Of a DNA stretch of 64,000 bases, positions 47,530 to 57,789 are shown one piece after another (the stretch's first letter is position 1; the number at the start of each line of letters is the position of its first letter). Both the position numbers and the translations under genes were made by a program. Where the stretch lies: NCBI RefSeq assembly GCF_004152845.1, contig NZ_SEON01000011.1:1-64000 (forward strand), read 5' to 3'. The DNA comes from Sphingobium fuliginis. Lineage in GTDB: Bacteria; Pseudomonadota; Alphaproteobacteria; Sphingomonadales; Sphingomonadaceae. The notes under the pieces were generated by a model. That model was not told the origin of the DNA and did no database searches. It saw only the letters and a program-made list of their open reading frames with translations.

Positions 47530-48440
47530 AGGCGCCGGTTTGCCTGGCCGCGCTGCTGCTCGCTTCCGGCGCCTTGCCGGCCTGGGCGCAGGATCATGGC
47601 GGGATGGACCACGGCGCCATGCAGCAGGAGGATCATTCCGACCATCCGCCTGCCGGGGACGCCCATGCCGGTCACGGCCAGCCCGCGCCCGATGACGGCG
47701 CGCCCGAGGGGGTAGCCCCTCCCATGCCGTCCGATCATGCCTCGGAAGCCTTTTACAACCCCGCCGAAATGGCGCGCGCCCGTGCCGCCATGCTCAAGGA
47801 AAGCGGCGGCATGACCTTCTCCCGGCTGATGCTCGACCGGCTCGAATATCGCATGGGCAGGGGCGCCGACGGCTATCATTGGGAAGGGGAGGGCTGGATA
47901 GGCGGCGACATCGACCGTTTCGCCTTCAAGACCGAAGGAGAGGGCGAATTCGGCGGCCCGCTGGAAAGCGCGGAGGTGCAGGCGCTTTACAGCCGCGCCA
48001 TCGATCCCTGGTTCAACCTGGAAGCCGGCGTCCGCCACGACATTCGCCCCGATCCGCAGCGGACTTATGCGGTGGTGGGGATAGAGGGCCTCGCCCCCTA
48101 TTGGTTCGAGGTCGGCGCGCAGGCCTTTCTGTCCGACAAGGGCGACGCGCATCTGCGGCTGGAGGGCAGCTACGACCAGCGCATTACCCAGCGCCTGATC
48201 CTGCAACCGGCGGTGGAGATCAACCTCGCGGCGCAGGACGTGCCGGAACTCGGCATCGGTTCGGGTCTTTCCGACATCGAGTTGGGATTGCGCCTGCGCT
48301 ATGAATTCGCGCGTGAATTCGCGCCCTATGTCGGGGTCAACTGGGAACGCAAGCTGGGCGACACCGCCCGCTTCACCCGGCGGGATGGAGAGCGGGCTGC
48401 AACGACGAGCCTGGTGATGGGCGTGCGCTTCTGGTTCTGA
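47526..48440 (+). CDS. copB: Outer-membrane copper resistance protein CopB
   Basis: A 304-aa outer-membrane protein. A signal peptide (residues 1-21, ending AWA) is followed by a His/Met/Asp-rich section (HGGMDHGAMQQEDHSDH and HAGHG) that can bind copper, and then the CopB beta-barrel with LMLDRLEYR, YHWEGEGWIGGD and ending in RFWF, a typical outer-membrane C-terminal Phe. ATG 47526 overlaps the copA stop. It probably works with CopA in periplasmic copper sequestration. Confidence 0.92.
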   Translation: MKAPVCLAALLLASGALPAWAQDHGGMDHGAMQQEDHSDHPPAGDAHAGHGQPAPDDGAPEGVAPPMPSDHASEAFYNPAEMARARAAMLKESGGMTFSRLMLDRLEYRMGRGADGYHWEGEGWIGGDIDRFAFKTEGEGEFGGPLESAEVQALYSRAIDPWFNLEAGVRHDIRPDPQRTYAVVGIEGLAPYWFEVGAQAFLSDKGDAHLRLEGSYDQRITQRLILQPAVEINLAAQDVPELGIGSGLSDIELGLRLRYEFAREFAPYVGVNWERKLGDTARFTRRDGERAATTSLVMGVRFWF

Positions 48441-48457
48441 TCGCCTGACCGCGGTCA

Positions 48458-48482
48458 GGAACCGGCGGTCCCGCCATCCGTT
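48458..48482 (+). promoter_or_regulatory. EcfG-type promoter for the DUF1328 gene
   Basis: GGAAC (48458-48462), a spacer of exactly 16 bases and CGTT (48479-48482) give a full match to the EcfG consensus. It begins 17 bases after the copB stop and ends 35 bases before the DUF1328 start. Confidence 0.78.
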
Positions 48483-48517
48483 GGAAGGAGCAGGTCTTTC
48501 ACCGGAAGGAGTGTCGC

Positions 48518-48706
48518 ATGATCCGTCTGGCCATTATTTCGCTCGTGATCGCCGCCGTGCTGGCCATATTGGGCTTCGGCGGCGCGGCGGGCGCCTTCGT
48601 GGGTATCGCGAAGTTCCTGTTCGTGCTGGCGATCGCACTGTTCGTCATCTTCCTCGTCCTTGGCCTGATGGCTGGCAAGGGGATCAAGAACGCGATAGAC
48701 CGATGA
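48518..48706 (+). CDS. DUF1328 family small membrane protein
   Basis: A 62-aa protein with two helices (about 4-24 and 30-52), GFGGAAGAFVGIAKFLF between them and the basic end GKGIKNAIDR. This is the YtjA/DUF1328 family, small membrane proteins often induced by stress and of unknown function. The ribosome-binding site GGAAGGAG is close to the ATG. An exact EcfG promoter upstream puts it in the general stress regulon. Confidence 0.85.
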   Translation: MIRLAIISLVIAAVLAILGFGGAAGAFVGIAKFLFVLAIALFVIFLVLGLMAGKGIKNAIDR

Positions 48707-48709
48707 CCC

Positions 48710-48913
48710 ATGACGGAGATCGGTGCTGGAGTGGATGAAACCGGGCGGCTGGTCCGCGACGAGGCGGGTTTTCTGCTCCAGCGCGATCTGGGCGGCAGTT
48801 TCCGCCTGGTGTTGCTGCGGGTGCCCGTCGACCATGTGGAAAAGCGGGTGCGGGTTCAGGGCTATTATGCCGGCGACGGCATAGTGGAGGTGGAGGGGGT
48901 GGCCGCGGCCTGA
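48710..48913 (+). CDS. DUF5818-like small protein
   Basis: A 67-aa protein starting three bases after the DUF1328 stop. The pattern HDETGRL-like (VDETGRLVRDEAGFLLQRD), then KRVRVQGYYAGDGIVEVEGV, resembles the DUF5818 family found in sphingomonads; its function is unknown. No helix or signal. Being directly behind the DUF1328 gene, it is likely read from the same EcfG promoter. Confidence 0.7.
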   Translation: MTEIGAGVDETGRLVRDEAGFLLQRDLGGSFRLVLLRVPVDHVEKRVRVQGYYAGDGIVEVEGVAAA

Positions 48914-48934
48914 CGGCGCGCAGCCCTCCTCCGA

Positions 48935-49201
48935 TCAGGGATTGATCGAGTCGCGCGGATCGCCGGACGCCATGACGTCATGCGTGCTGACGAAACGGGC
49001 GCAGGCTCCGAAACCACGGTTGTTCTCCAGGGGCAGGGCGGTTTCGCAATAGGCGCATTCGGCCATCAGCCGGCCGACCATCCACTGGCTGCGGCCGCAA
49101 CTGGGGCAGTGATTGGCTTCCCCCGGATGATAGTGGATGATGTAACCCCTTAAGGCCGGGTCGAAAGACTTGCCGGTCGCGAGGCTGGAAACTGGGCGCA
49201 T
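48935..49201 (-). CDS. Zinc-ribbon hypothetical protein
   Basis: An 88-aa protein with a zinc-ribbon-like pair, CPSCG and CAYC, about 18 residues apart, and a third Cys in GFGACARF. The N-terminus reads MRPVSSLATGKSFDPALRGY. The frame extends to 49234, but ATG 49201 has an excellent ribosome-binding site (GAGGAGGAAGAG) immediately upstream. I do not recognise the family. Confidence 0.65.
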   Translation of the reverse strand: MRPVSSLATGKSFDPALRGYIIHYHPGEANHCPSCGRSQWMVGRLMAECAYCETALPLENNRGFGACARFVSTHDVMASGDPRDSINP

Positions 49202-49616
49202 CGTCTCTTCCTCCTCAGACATATATCTCGGCATCGACGTAAAATTCGGAAATTTCCCCCGAGCTTCACATCAGCATTGATGCAACGACGAACGTCAGAG
49301 CGAGCGACCCTTTATCATCTCTGCAAAGCCCGCTCCTTGCACCAGAACGCGGCTGCAACCCAATGTATCCCGCCCCGGAGGACCGCGTCTACAAGAAAGA
49401 TTATCGAGGACCGTCCCATTTTCGCGCCTTCGCATTTGACTTGAGGCGCGCAGGCGCTATGGCGGCGCGCATCGGGACATATCCGCTTCGGCCGTGAGTT
49501 GGGGCGCATCCCGCCACCTTGCCGTCCGGTCTTTTTTCGCCGTCCGGCGAGCCTCTGGTGGAATAGCGTCATCCTGCCTGCTCCTGGCCGGGCAACTGCG
49601 AGGAGACGCACGACTC
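49202..49616. other. Intergenic region upstream of acnA
   Basis: About 415 bases. Besides the promoter candidate at 49436-49463 I see no gene or strong structure. The acnA frame is open back to 49494, but that part has no conserved sequence. Confidence 0.45.
49436..49463 (+). promoter_or_regulatory. Sigma-70-type promoter candidate for acnA
   Basis: TTGACT (49436-49441) and TATGGC (49458-49463) are separated by 16 bases. The -10 element is weak. It would give a leader of about 145 bases before the aconitase start. Confidence 0.3.
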
Positions 49617-52286
<2,670 letters not shown>

Positions 52287-52309
52287 CCGGCCAACGCATA
52301 AGGATGATG

Positions 52310-52343
52310 AAAAGGGCTCTCTCCATAAGGAGGGAGCCCTTTT
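52310..52343 (+). terminator. Rho-independent terminator after acnA
   Basis: A 15-bp stem (AAAAGGGCTC, then TCTCC; returning GGAGG, then GAGCCCTTTT, with one wobble pair) closes a four-base ATAA loop and ends in a short T run. The stem begins 24 bases after the acnA stop. This is the clearest terminator in the window. Confidence 0.88.
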
Positions 52344-52545
52344 CCTTTGGAGGCAAGGCCGAGATCGCAAGAGCCGCCGCATGGCCGCTTTCAGGTCAAT
52401 CCCCATCATCGACCGTGTCGGGCTCCTGCGCGGGCAGGGCAGGGTGCGCCCCAGGAAGAGGGCGGCAGGCGGAACGCGCGCTACCCACCCTTCATCGTCA
52501 TTCACCACCTGTTCAATGGCTCCCGGCTATGCCAAGGTCATGGAA

Positions 52546-52854
52546 ATGAAGCGGTTCAGACTGATAGCAGGCCTGGGGGCCATGGCGGTGCTTTTCGCCG
52601 CGAATCCTTCCGCTTATGCCAGCAGCCAGCGCGATGAGCAGGATGCCGCGCGCCGCGCGATGCTGGACGGGCAGGTCATGCCATTTTCCGTCATCAAGCG
52701 CCGGGTGGATGCCGCCATGGGCGGCGCCACCTATCTGGGCAGCGAATTCAACCCGTCCACCAATCGATACCGCCTGAAATATGTGAAGGACGGCAAGGTG
52801 CTATGGGTTGATGCGGACGGTCGCACGGGCGATATAATCGGCTGGGCGCGCTGA
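52546..52854 (+). CDS. PepSY domain-containing periplasmic protein
   Basis: A 102-aa protein with a signal peptide (MKRFRLIAGLGAMAVLFAAN, cleaved near AYA) and a C-terminal PepSY-like domain: PFSVIKRRVDAAM, YRLKYVKDGKVLWVDADGRT and GDIIGW. PepSY domains often regulate proteases or sit beside two-component systems. ATG 52546 is preferred to 52540 because of the distance to AAGG. It is 38 bases before the response regulator and likely in the same operon, perhaps as a periplasmic accessory to the sensor kinase. Confidence 0.78.
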   Translation: MKRFRLIAGLGAMAVLFAANPSAYASSQRDEQDAARRAMLDGQVMPFSVIKRRVDAAMGGATYLGSEFNPSTNRYRLKYVKDGKVLWVDADGRTGDIIGWAR

Positions 52855-52892
52855 CAGGCGCGCGTCGGGCATAACAACAGAAACGGGGCCAT

Positions 52893-53558
52893 ATGCGTCT
52901 GCTGATCGTCGAAGATGAACCTAGCCTTGGGCAACAGCTCCGCAACACGCTGGAAGGCGCGGGCTATGCCGTGGATCTGGCCGACGATGGCGAGGACGGG
53001 CATTTTCTGGGTGCGACCGAAAGCTATGACGCGGTCGTCCTGGATCTCGGCCTGCCCACCATCGACGGCCTTACCGTGCTGGACCGCTGGCGCAAGGAGG
53101 GACGCAGCTTCCCGGTGCTGGTGCTGACGGCGCGCGACAGCTGGTCAGACAAGGTGGCCGGGCTGGACGCGGGCGCCGACGATTATCTTGCCAAGCCTTT
53201 CCAGAGCGAGGAACTGATCGCCCGCCTGCGCGCGCTGATCCGCCGCGCATCGGGCAATGCGTCGAGCGAACTGACGGCGGGCGACGTAAGGCTGGATACG
53301 CGCTCGGGCAAGGTGACGCTGAAGGGCGAGCCGGTGAAGCTCACCGCGCAGGAATATAAGCTGCTGTCCTACCTCCTCCACCACAAGGGCAAGGTGGTGA
53401 GCCGCACCGAATTGATCGAGCATATCTACGATCAGGATTTCGACCGCGATTCCAATACGATCGAAGTGTTCGTGACCCGCATCCGCAAGAAGCTGGGCGC
53501 GGACGTCATCACGACGATCCGGGGCCTGGGCTACAGCCTGGATGAACCGGGGCGGTAA
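52893..53558 (+). CDS. OmpR/PhoP-type response regulator
   Basis: A 221-aa regulator. The receiver has the acidic pair IVEDEP, Asp51 in VVLDLGLP and the Lys in DDYLAKPF. The C-terminal winged helix has LTAQEYKLLSYLLHHKGKVV, RTELIEHIYDQD, NTIEVFVTRIRKKLG and TIRGLGYSL. It pairs with the sensor kinase downstream. The presence of a PepSY protein upstream is typical of PhoPQ-like systems in this class, but the stimulus is unknown. Confidence 0.92.
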   Translation: MRLLIVEDEPSLGQQLRNTLEGAGYAVDLADDGEDGHFLGATESYDAVVLDLGLPTIDGLTVLDRWRKEGRSFPVLVLTARDSWSDKVAGLDAGADDYLAKPFQSEELIARLRALIRRASGNASSELTAGDVRLDTRSGKVTLKGEPVKLTAQEYKLLSYLLHHKGKVVSRTELIEHIYDQDFDRDSNTIEVFVTRIRKKLGADVITTIRGLGYSLDEPGR

Positions 53559-53567
53559 TCGCTCATC

Positions 53568-53594
53568 TTCCGTTCGGGCTTCGGGCGAACGGAA
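53568..53594 (+). other. Stem-loop between response regulator and sensor kinase genes
   Basis: TTCCGTTCG and CGAACGGAA form a perfect 9-bp stem around a 9-base loop (GGCTTCGGG). No T run follows, so it is probably not a full terminator; an RNA stability or attenuation element between the two genes is more likely. Confidence 0.55.
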
Positions 53595-53612
53595 ACAAAG
53601 GCTTTTGCGTCT

Positions 53613-54965
53613 TTGACTGACCAGCCGCAAGTTAGCTCGACCGGATCGCTCAGCCGCCGCATGATCGGCATCGCGGCGCTGTGGATCAGCCTGCTGCTGC
53701 TGGGCGGCGGGCTGGCACTGGATCGGGTGCTGTCCGACGCGATCACGCGCAATTTCGACGACGGCATGAACTATGTCCTGACCGCCATGATCGCGTCGGC
53801 CGAGATCGGGCCGGACGGAGAGGTGCTGTTCAACCGCGAGCCTGCCGACCAGCGTTTCCTGGAGCCCAATAGCGGCATCTATTACCAGATCAGCGGCAAG
53901 GGGCATGAGGATTGGCGGTCGCGTTCGCTGTGGGACCGGGCGCTGAAGGTCAATCCGGAGCATCATGACGACGCCCCGCACATCTATGACAGCAACCAGT
54001 TTCCGGGCGAAGACCTGCGCGTGATGGAACGCAGCATCATCCTGCCCGGATCGGACACGCGCTGGATGTTCATGGTGGCGCAGGCGCGCGAGGGACTGGA
54101 CGCGCAGATCAAGACGCTGCGATCGACCCTGTTCGAGAGCTTTGCCCTGCTGGCGCTGGGGCTGATCGTGCTGGCGACGTTGCAGACCATTTACGGGCTG
54201 CGGCCGCTGCGCAAGGTGCGGCATGAAATCGTGCGGATGCGCGCGGGCGAGAAGAATCGCGTGACCGAGCCGATGCCCGCCGAGGTGCTGCCCATGGTCG
54301 AGGAACTGAATGCCCTGCTCGCTCATAATGAGCGGCAGGCGGAGGAAGCGCGGACCCATGCGGGCAATCTCGCCCATGCACTCAAGACGCCGCTGACCGT
54401 GATCATGAACGCCGCGACCGCGCAATCGCCCGATCTGGGCGATACGGTCATCCGGGAAGCGACGACGATGCGACGGCAGGTCGACCACCATCTGGCGCGG
54501 GCGCGCGCGGTCGGACGGCGCGGCGCGGCGCAGAGCCGGGCGGAAGTATGGGCCAGCCTGGATGCGGTGGAAAGGGCCGTCCAGCGGCTCTATCCCGAAG
54601 TCCGCATCGACATGGATGGCGACAAGGAAGCCGCCGTGCGGGTCGAACGGCAGGACCTGGACGAGATGCTGGGCAACCTGATCGAGAACGCCGCCAAATA
54701 TGGCGGGGGCAGCGTGTTCGCGACCGTAGGGCGCAAGGGGGCGATGGTCGAAATCCTGGTGGAGGATGACGGCACGGGCATTCCGCAGGCAGACCGCACG
54801 CGCATTTTCGACCGGGGCGTAAGGCTGGATTCGGGGAAGCCGGGAACAGGCCTTGGCCTCGCCATCGTGCGGGACGTCGCGGAAATCTATGGCGGGTCCG
54901 TCGCGCTGGAGGAAAGCGACGATCTGGGCGGAGTGCTGGTCCGGCTGCGGCTGCCCGCGGCCTGA
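53613..54965 (+). CDS. Sensor histidine kinase (PhoQ-like)
   Basis: A 450-aa inner-membrane kinase. Helix 1 is at about residues 20-40, a periplasmic sensor domain spans 41-165, helix 2 is at 167-190, then HAMP, HisKA with His255 in LAHALKTPLTVIMN, and HATPase_c with NLIENAAKYG, DDGTGI and GTGLGLAIV. All kinase boxes are intact. Start is TTG at 53613. It overlaps the YbaN-like gene by three bases and follows its cognate regulator. Confidence 0.9.
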   Translation: MTDQPQVSSTGSLSRRMIGIAALWISLLLLGGGLALDRVLSDAITRNFDDGMNYVLTAMIASAEIGPDGEVLFNREPADQRFLEPNSGIYYQISGKGHEDWRSRSLWDRALKVNPEHHDDAPHIYDSNQFPGEDLRVMERSIILPGSDTRWMFMVAQAREGLDAQIKTLRSTLFESFALLALGLIVLATLQTIYGLRPLRKVRHEIVRMRAGEKNRVTEPMPAEVLPMVEELNALLAHNERQAEEARTHAGNLAHALKTPLTVIMNAATAQSPDLGDTVIREATTMRRQVDHHLARARAVGRRGAAQSRAEVWASLDAVERAVQRLYPEVRIDMDGDKEAAVRVERQDLDEMLGNLIENAAKYGGGSVFATVGRKGAMVEILVEDDGTGIPQADRTRIFDRGVRLDSGKPGTGLGLAIVRDVAEIYGGSVALEESDDLGGVLVRLRLPAA

Positions 54966-55318
54966 TGCGGCGGCATCTCTATCTTGCCTGCGGTTTCCTG
55001 TCGCTTGGGGTAGGGGCGGTCGGAGCCTTCCTGCCGCTCCTGCCGACAGTGCCGTTCATGATCCTGGCGGCCTTCTGCTTCGCGCGGTCGAGCCCGGCGC
55101 TGGAGGCGCGCCTGCTGGAGCACCGCCATTTCGGCCCGCATATCCGGCATTGGCGGGAAAAGGGCGCGATCAGCCGGCGAGGAAAGAAGGCGGCGCTGGC
55201 GGCTTTTGCTTTCAGCATGGTGCTGGCGCTCATATTTTCGCCATTTCCGTGGTTCTTGGTCCCTGCGGCGGCCGCTGCGATCGGCGGGACATGGATATGG
55301 ACGCGGCCCGAAGCTTGA
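54965..55318 (+). CDS. YbaN/DUF454 family membrane protein
   Basis: A 117-aa inner-membrane protein with two helices at the N-terminus (about 5-25 and 28-45) and one or two near the C-terminus. LPLLPTVPFMILAAFCFARSS and HRHFGPHIRHWREKGAISR carry the DUF454 pattern. No function is established. Its ATG overlaps the kinase stop, so it may belong to the two-component regulon. Confidence 0.85.
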   Translation: MRRHLYLACGFLSLGVGAVGAFLPLLPTVPFMILAAFCFARSSPALEARLLEHRHFGPHIRHWREKGAISRRGKKAALAAFAFSMVLALIFSPFPWFLVPAAAAAIGGTWIWTRPEA

Positions 55319-55354
55319 AGCGCGACCTTATCCGCGCAGAAAGCGGGCAGGCCG

Positions 55355-55500
55355 TTTTTCTTCCCCCGTTCGCCCTGAGCCCGTCAAACCTGTCCTGAGC
55401 GCCGGCCTTGCACGCAGTCGAAGGGCGCTTCAGCTCTTCTTGAGAGAGGTCATTTCAGGAGAAAGGCGAAGGGCTTCGACAGGGCTCGCCCCGAACCGTG
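55355..55500. repeat. Degenerate inverted intergenic repeat
   Basis: The left end CGTTCGCCCTGAGCCCGTCAA and the right end GGGCTTCGACAGGGCTCGCC followed by CCGAACC (read in the opposite sense) are related to the GTTCG-N-GAGCNNGTCGAA repeat that is widespread between sphingomonad genes. The arms match only in part, so it is an eroded copy, about 145 bases long, between ybaN-like and the convergent DUF445 gene. Confidence 0.55.
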
Positions 55501-55544
55501 CTCTTATGTCCGTCCCTGGCCCTCATCCGCCAATCCCGCATTTT

Positions 55545-56810
55545 CTACAGCAGCGTATCGATGCTATGGATGGCAAGTCCCACCAGCCCGCCCACCAGCG
55601 TGCCGTTGACCCGGATATATTGCAGGTCGCGGCCGACCGCATGCTCAAGCCGGCTGGTGACGGTCCCCGCATCCCATCCGCGCACCGTCTCGCTGACCAG
55701 CTTGACGATGGCATCGCCATAGGCTGCCGTCGCCCCCACGGCGGCACGCCGCACGAAGCGGTTGATAAGGAACCGTAGCCGCGCGTCCTGTTGCAAGGTC
55801 GCGCCAAGCTGATGGAGCGCTTCGCCTAGACGCCCCGCCATCGCCTTGCCGGGATCGCGCACCGCGCGCAACAGCCCGCCGCGCGCCTGTTCCCACAGGC
55901 CATCGATCCAGCGCTGCATTGCCGGATTGTCGACAACCTCGTCACGGATGCGCGCCACGCGCGCCTGCATCTCCAGATCGAATTGCAGGTCGGCGGCGAG
56001 CTTCGTCAGGCCCTCCTCGGCCTTCAGGCGCAGGCTGTGGGCCGGGTCCTGCGCCATGTCGGCCAGCAGCTTGCGCAGCCCGTCGATGATCGCGTTGGAC
56101 AGATTTTCGTCAAGGCCGGTCCAGCGCATTATCTTGCCCGACCGGTCATGCACCATCTGCCGGATCAAATGGTCGTTCGCCTCCAGCGTGCGATCCGCCC
56201 ATAGGATGATGCCGTCCATCACCGGGGCGTGGCGCCCGTCCCGCATCGCGGCTTCCAGCGCTTGCCCGATCAGGGGGGCAAGGTTCATGGCGCGCAGGCG
56301 CTGGGCGATGGCGCCCTTCACCATGCCGCCCAGCCGTTCCTGGTCCAGCGCTTCCAATATATCGGCGGCGAGCCGGGACGCGCCCTCGCGCAGCCTGCCG
56401 TCGCCGCTGGAGGGACTCGACAGGAAGCGTCCCGCGGCGGCCGCCATGTCCAGCCGCTGCATCCGCCGCGCCACCACGGCGGGCGTAAGGAAATTGTCGC
56501 GCAGGAACAAAGCGAGCGTATCCCCGATTCGATCCTTGTTGCGCGGGATGATCGCGGTATGCGGGATCGGCAGGCCCAGCGGGTGGCGGAACAGGGCCGT
56601 GACGGCGAACCAGTCGGCCAGTCCGCCGACCATCGCCGCCTCGGCAAAGGCCTGGACGAAGCCGATGGCGGGGTGGAGGTGCGCCGTCGCCCGCGCCGCC
56701 AGGAACAGCGCCGCCATGACCAGCAGCATGCCCGTCGCCACCGTCCGCATGCGCCGCGCCGGATGGACAGGGCTGGCGACGGCGGGCCGGGGCGGAGCAA
56801 GCATCTTCAT
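55545..56810 (-). CDS. DUF445 family membrane protein
   Basis: A 421-aa protein with an N-terminal helix (about 27-45), a possible second near residues 50-70, a long helical middle and a C-terminal helix (GTLVGGLVGLAIHSIDTLL). Family marks are GGLADWFAVTALFRHPLGLP and IPHTAIIPRNKDRIGDTLA, as in YjiN/DUF445 proteins, which are of unknown function. A possible EcfG-type promoter (TGAAC-N16-CGTT) overlaps its short upstream region. Confidence 0.88.
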   Translation of the reverse strand: MKMLAPPRPAVASPVHPARRMRTVATGMLLVMAALFLAARATAHLHPAIGFVQAFAEAAMVGGLADWFAVTALFRHPLGLPIPHTAIIPRNKDRIGDTLALFLRDNFLTPAVVARRMQRLDMAAAAGRFLSSPSSGDGRLREGASRLAADILEALDQERLGGMVKGAIAQRLRAMNLAPLIGQALEAAMRDGRHAPVMDGIILWADRTLEANDHLIRQMVHDRSGKIMRWTGLDENLSNAIIDGLRKLLADMAQDPAHSLRLKAEEGLTKLAADLQFDLEMQARVARIRDEVVDNPAMQRWIDGLWEQARGGLLRAVRDPGKAMAGRLGEALHQLGATLQQDARLRFLINRFVRRAAVGATAAYGDAIVKLVSETVRGWDAGTVTSRLEHAVGRDLQYIRVNGTLVGGLVGLAIHSIDTLL

Positions 56811-56818
56811 GACCAGCT

Positions 56819-56843
56819 AACGGTTACGCCGCCGTTTCGTTCA
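56819..56843 (-). promoter_or_regulatory. Near-consensus EcfG-type promoter at DUF445 gene
   Basis: On the minus strand TGAAC (56843-56839) is followed after 16 bases by CGTT (56822-56819). One base of the -35 element differs from GGAAC. The -10 ends only nine bases before the start codon, so transcripts would be nearly leaderless; this lowers confidence or points to an internal start. Confidence 0.35.
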
Positions 56844-56910
56844 GGCAAGCGCTTCTTTTCCGGGGAAGGGGATGGACGGCCGGCAATTGGCCGAAGGGCG
56901 CCCCGCCACC

Positions 56911-57651
56911 TTATCTTTCCAGCGCATATTGCACCGTCAGCGTCACCGAGGACCCAACCTGTCCCGGCTCCACCGGCGTCGCAGGCGCTGAGTCCGCCTT
57001 GAACCGGGCCGCTGCCATCACCAGCATGGGCGGCTGCCCGCCGCTGTTGCTCTCCGCCAGCGAGACGAGCCTTGCCGAGCGATAACCTGCCGCCTGGGCA
57101 TAGAAATCGGCCTGCGCCCTGGCGGTCTTCAACGCCGCCGCCCGGGCCTGCGCCAGCATCGGCGCGGGATCGCTGATCGAGAAGCTCGGCCCGTTCACAT
57201 TGGTCGCTCCGGCCTCCACCATCGTGTCGAGCAGGGTTCCCACCTTCCTGATGTCGCGCAGCTTCACCGATAGCTGGTTCGAAGCCTCATAGCCGATGAA
57301 ACGCGGCCCGGCGGGCTGGCCGTCGCGGTTGCTATAGTCATATTGCGCGCTCAGATTGATGCCGCTGGTCTGGATGTCCTTCTTCGGAATGCCCGCCTTC
57401 ACCAGCGCGGCGACCAGCCTGTCCATCTGCACCGCATTGTCGCGCATCGCCTGCGCGGCGGTCTGGGCGCGCGTCTGGACCCCGGTACCCACCGTCGCCA
57501 TATCGGGCGCCGCCTCCACGGTCTCGGTGACGTTCAACGTCACGACCGGCGCGGTTTCTGCGATGGTCACGCTGGTCTGCGCAGCGGCCGCGACGGGCAG
57601 GGCGGCGGCGGCAACGACAGCGGATGCCATCAGGGCGAACGTGGATTTCAC
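56911..57651 (-). CDS. SIMPL domain (DUF541) periplasmic protein
   Basis: A 246-aa secreted protein with a signal peptide (MKSTFALMASAVVAAAALPV, cleaved after AAA). The SIMPL/DUF541 pattern includes VTETVEAAPDMATVGTGVQT, then IPKKDIQTSGINLSAQYDYS and AGATNVNGPSFSISD. Homologues (YggE, BP26) are stress- or immunogenicity-linked, with no clear biochemical role. The ribosome-binding site AGGAGAAA precedes the ATG. It stands alone. Confidence 0.88.
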   Translation of the reverse strand: MKSTFALMASAVVAAAALPVAAAAQTSVTIAETAPVVTLNVTETVEAAPDMATVGTGVQTRAQTAAQAMRDNAVQMDRLVAALVKAGIPKKDIQTSGINLSAQYDYSNRDGQPAGPRFIGYEASNQLSVKLRDIRKVGTLLDTMVEAGATNVNGPSFSISDPAPMLAQARAAALKTARAQADFYAQAAGYRSARLVSLAESNSGGQPPMLVMAAARFKADSAPATPVEPGQVGSSVTLTVQYALER

Positions 57652-57789
57652 AGGGCTTTCTCCTCAAGAAGCGATGCAGCGACATTGTGACGGCTGCGAT
57701 GAATGGACGCTGACATGCGTTGAAAGCCGTCAGACAGCTTCCGGTTCCCCCCCTTGCCCCAGGCGCGCCAAAGCCCTAGCTGCACGGCC

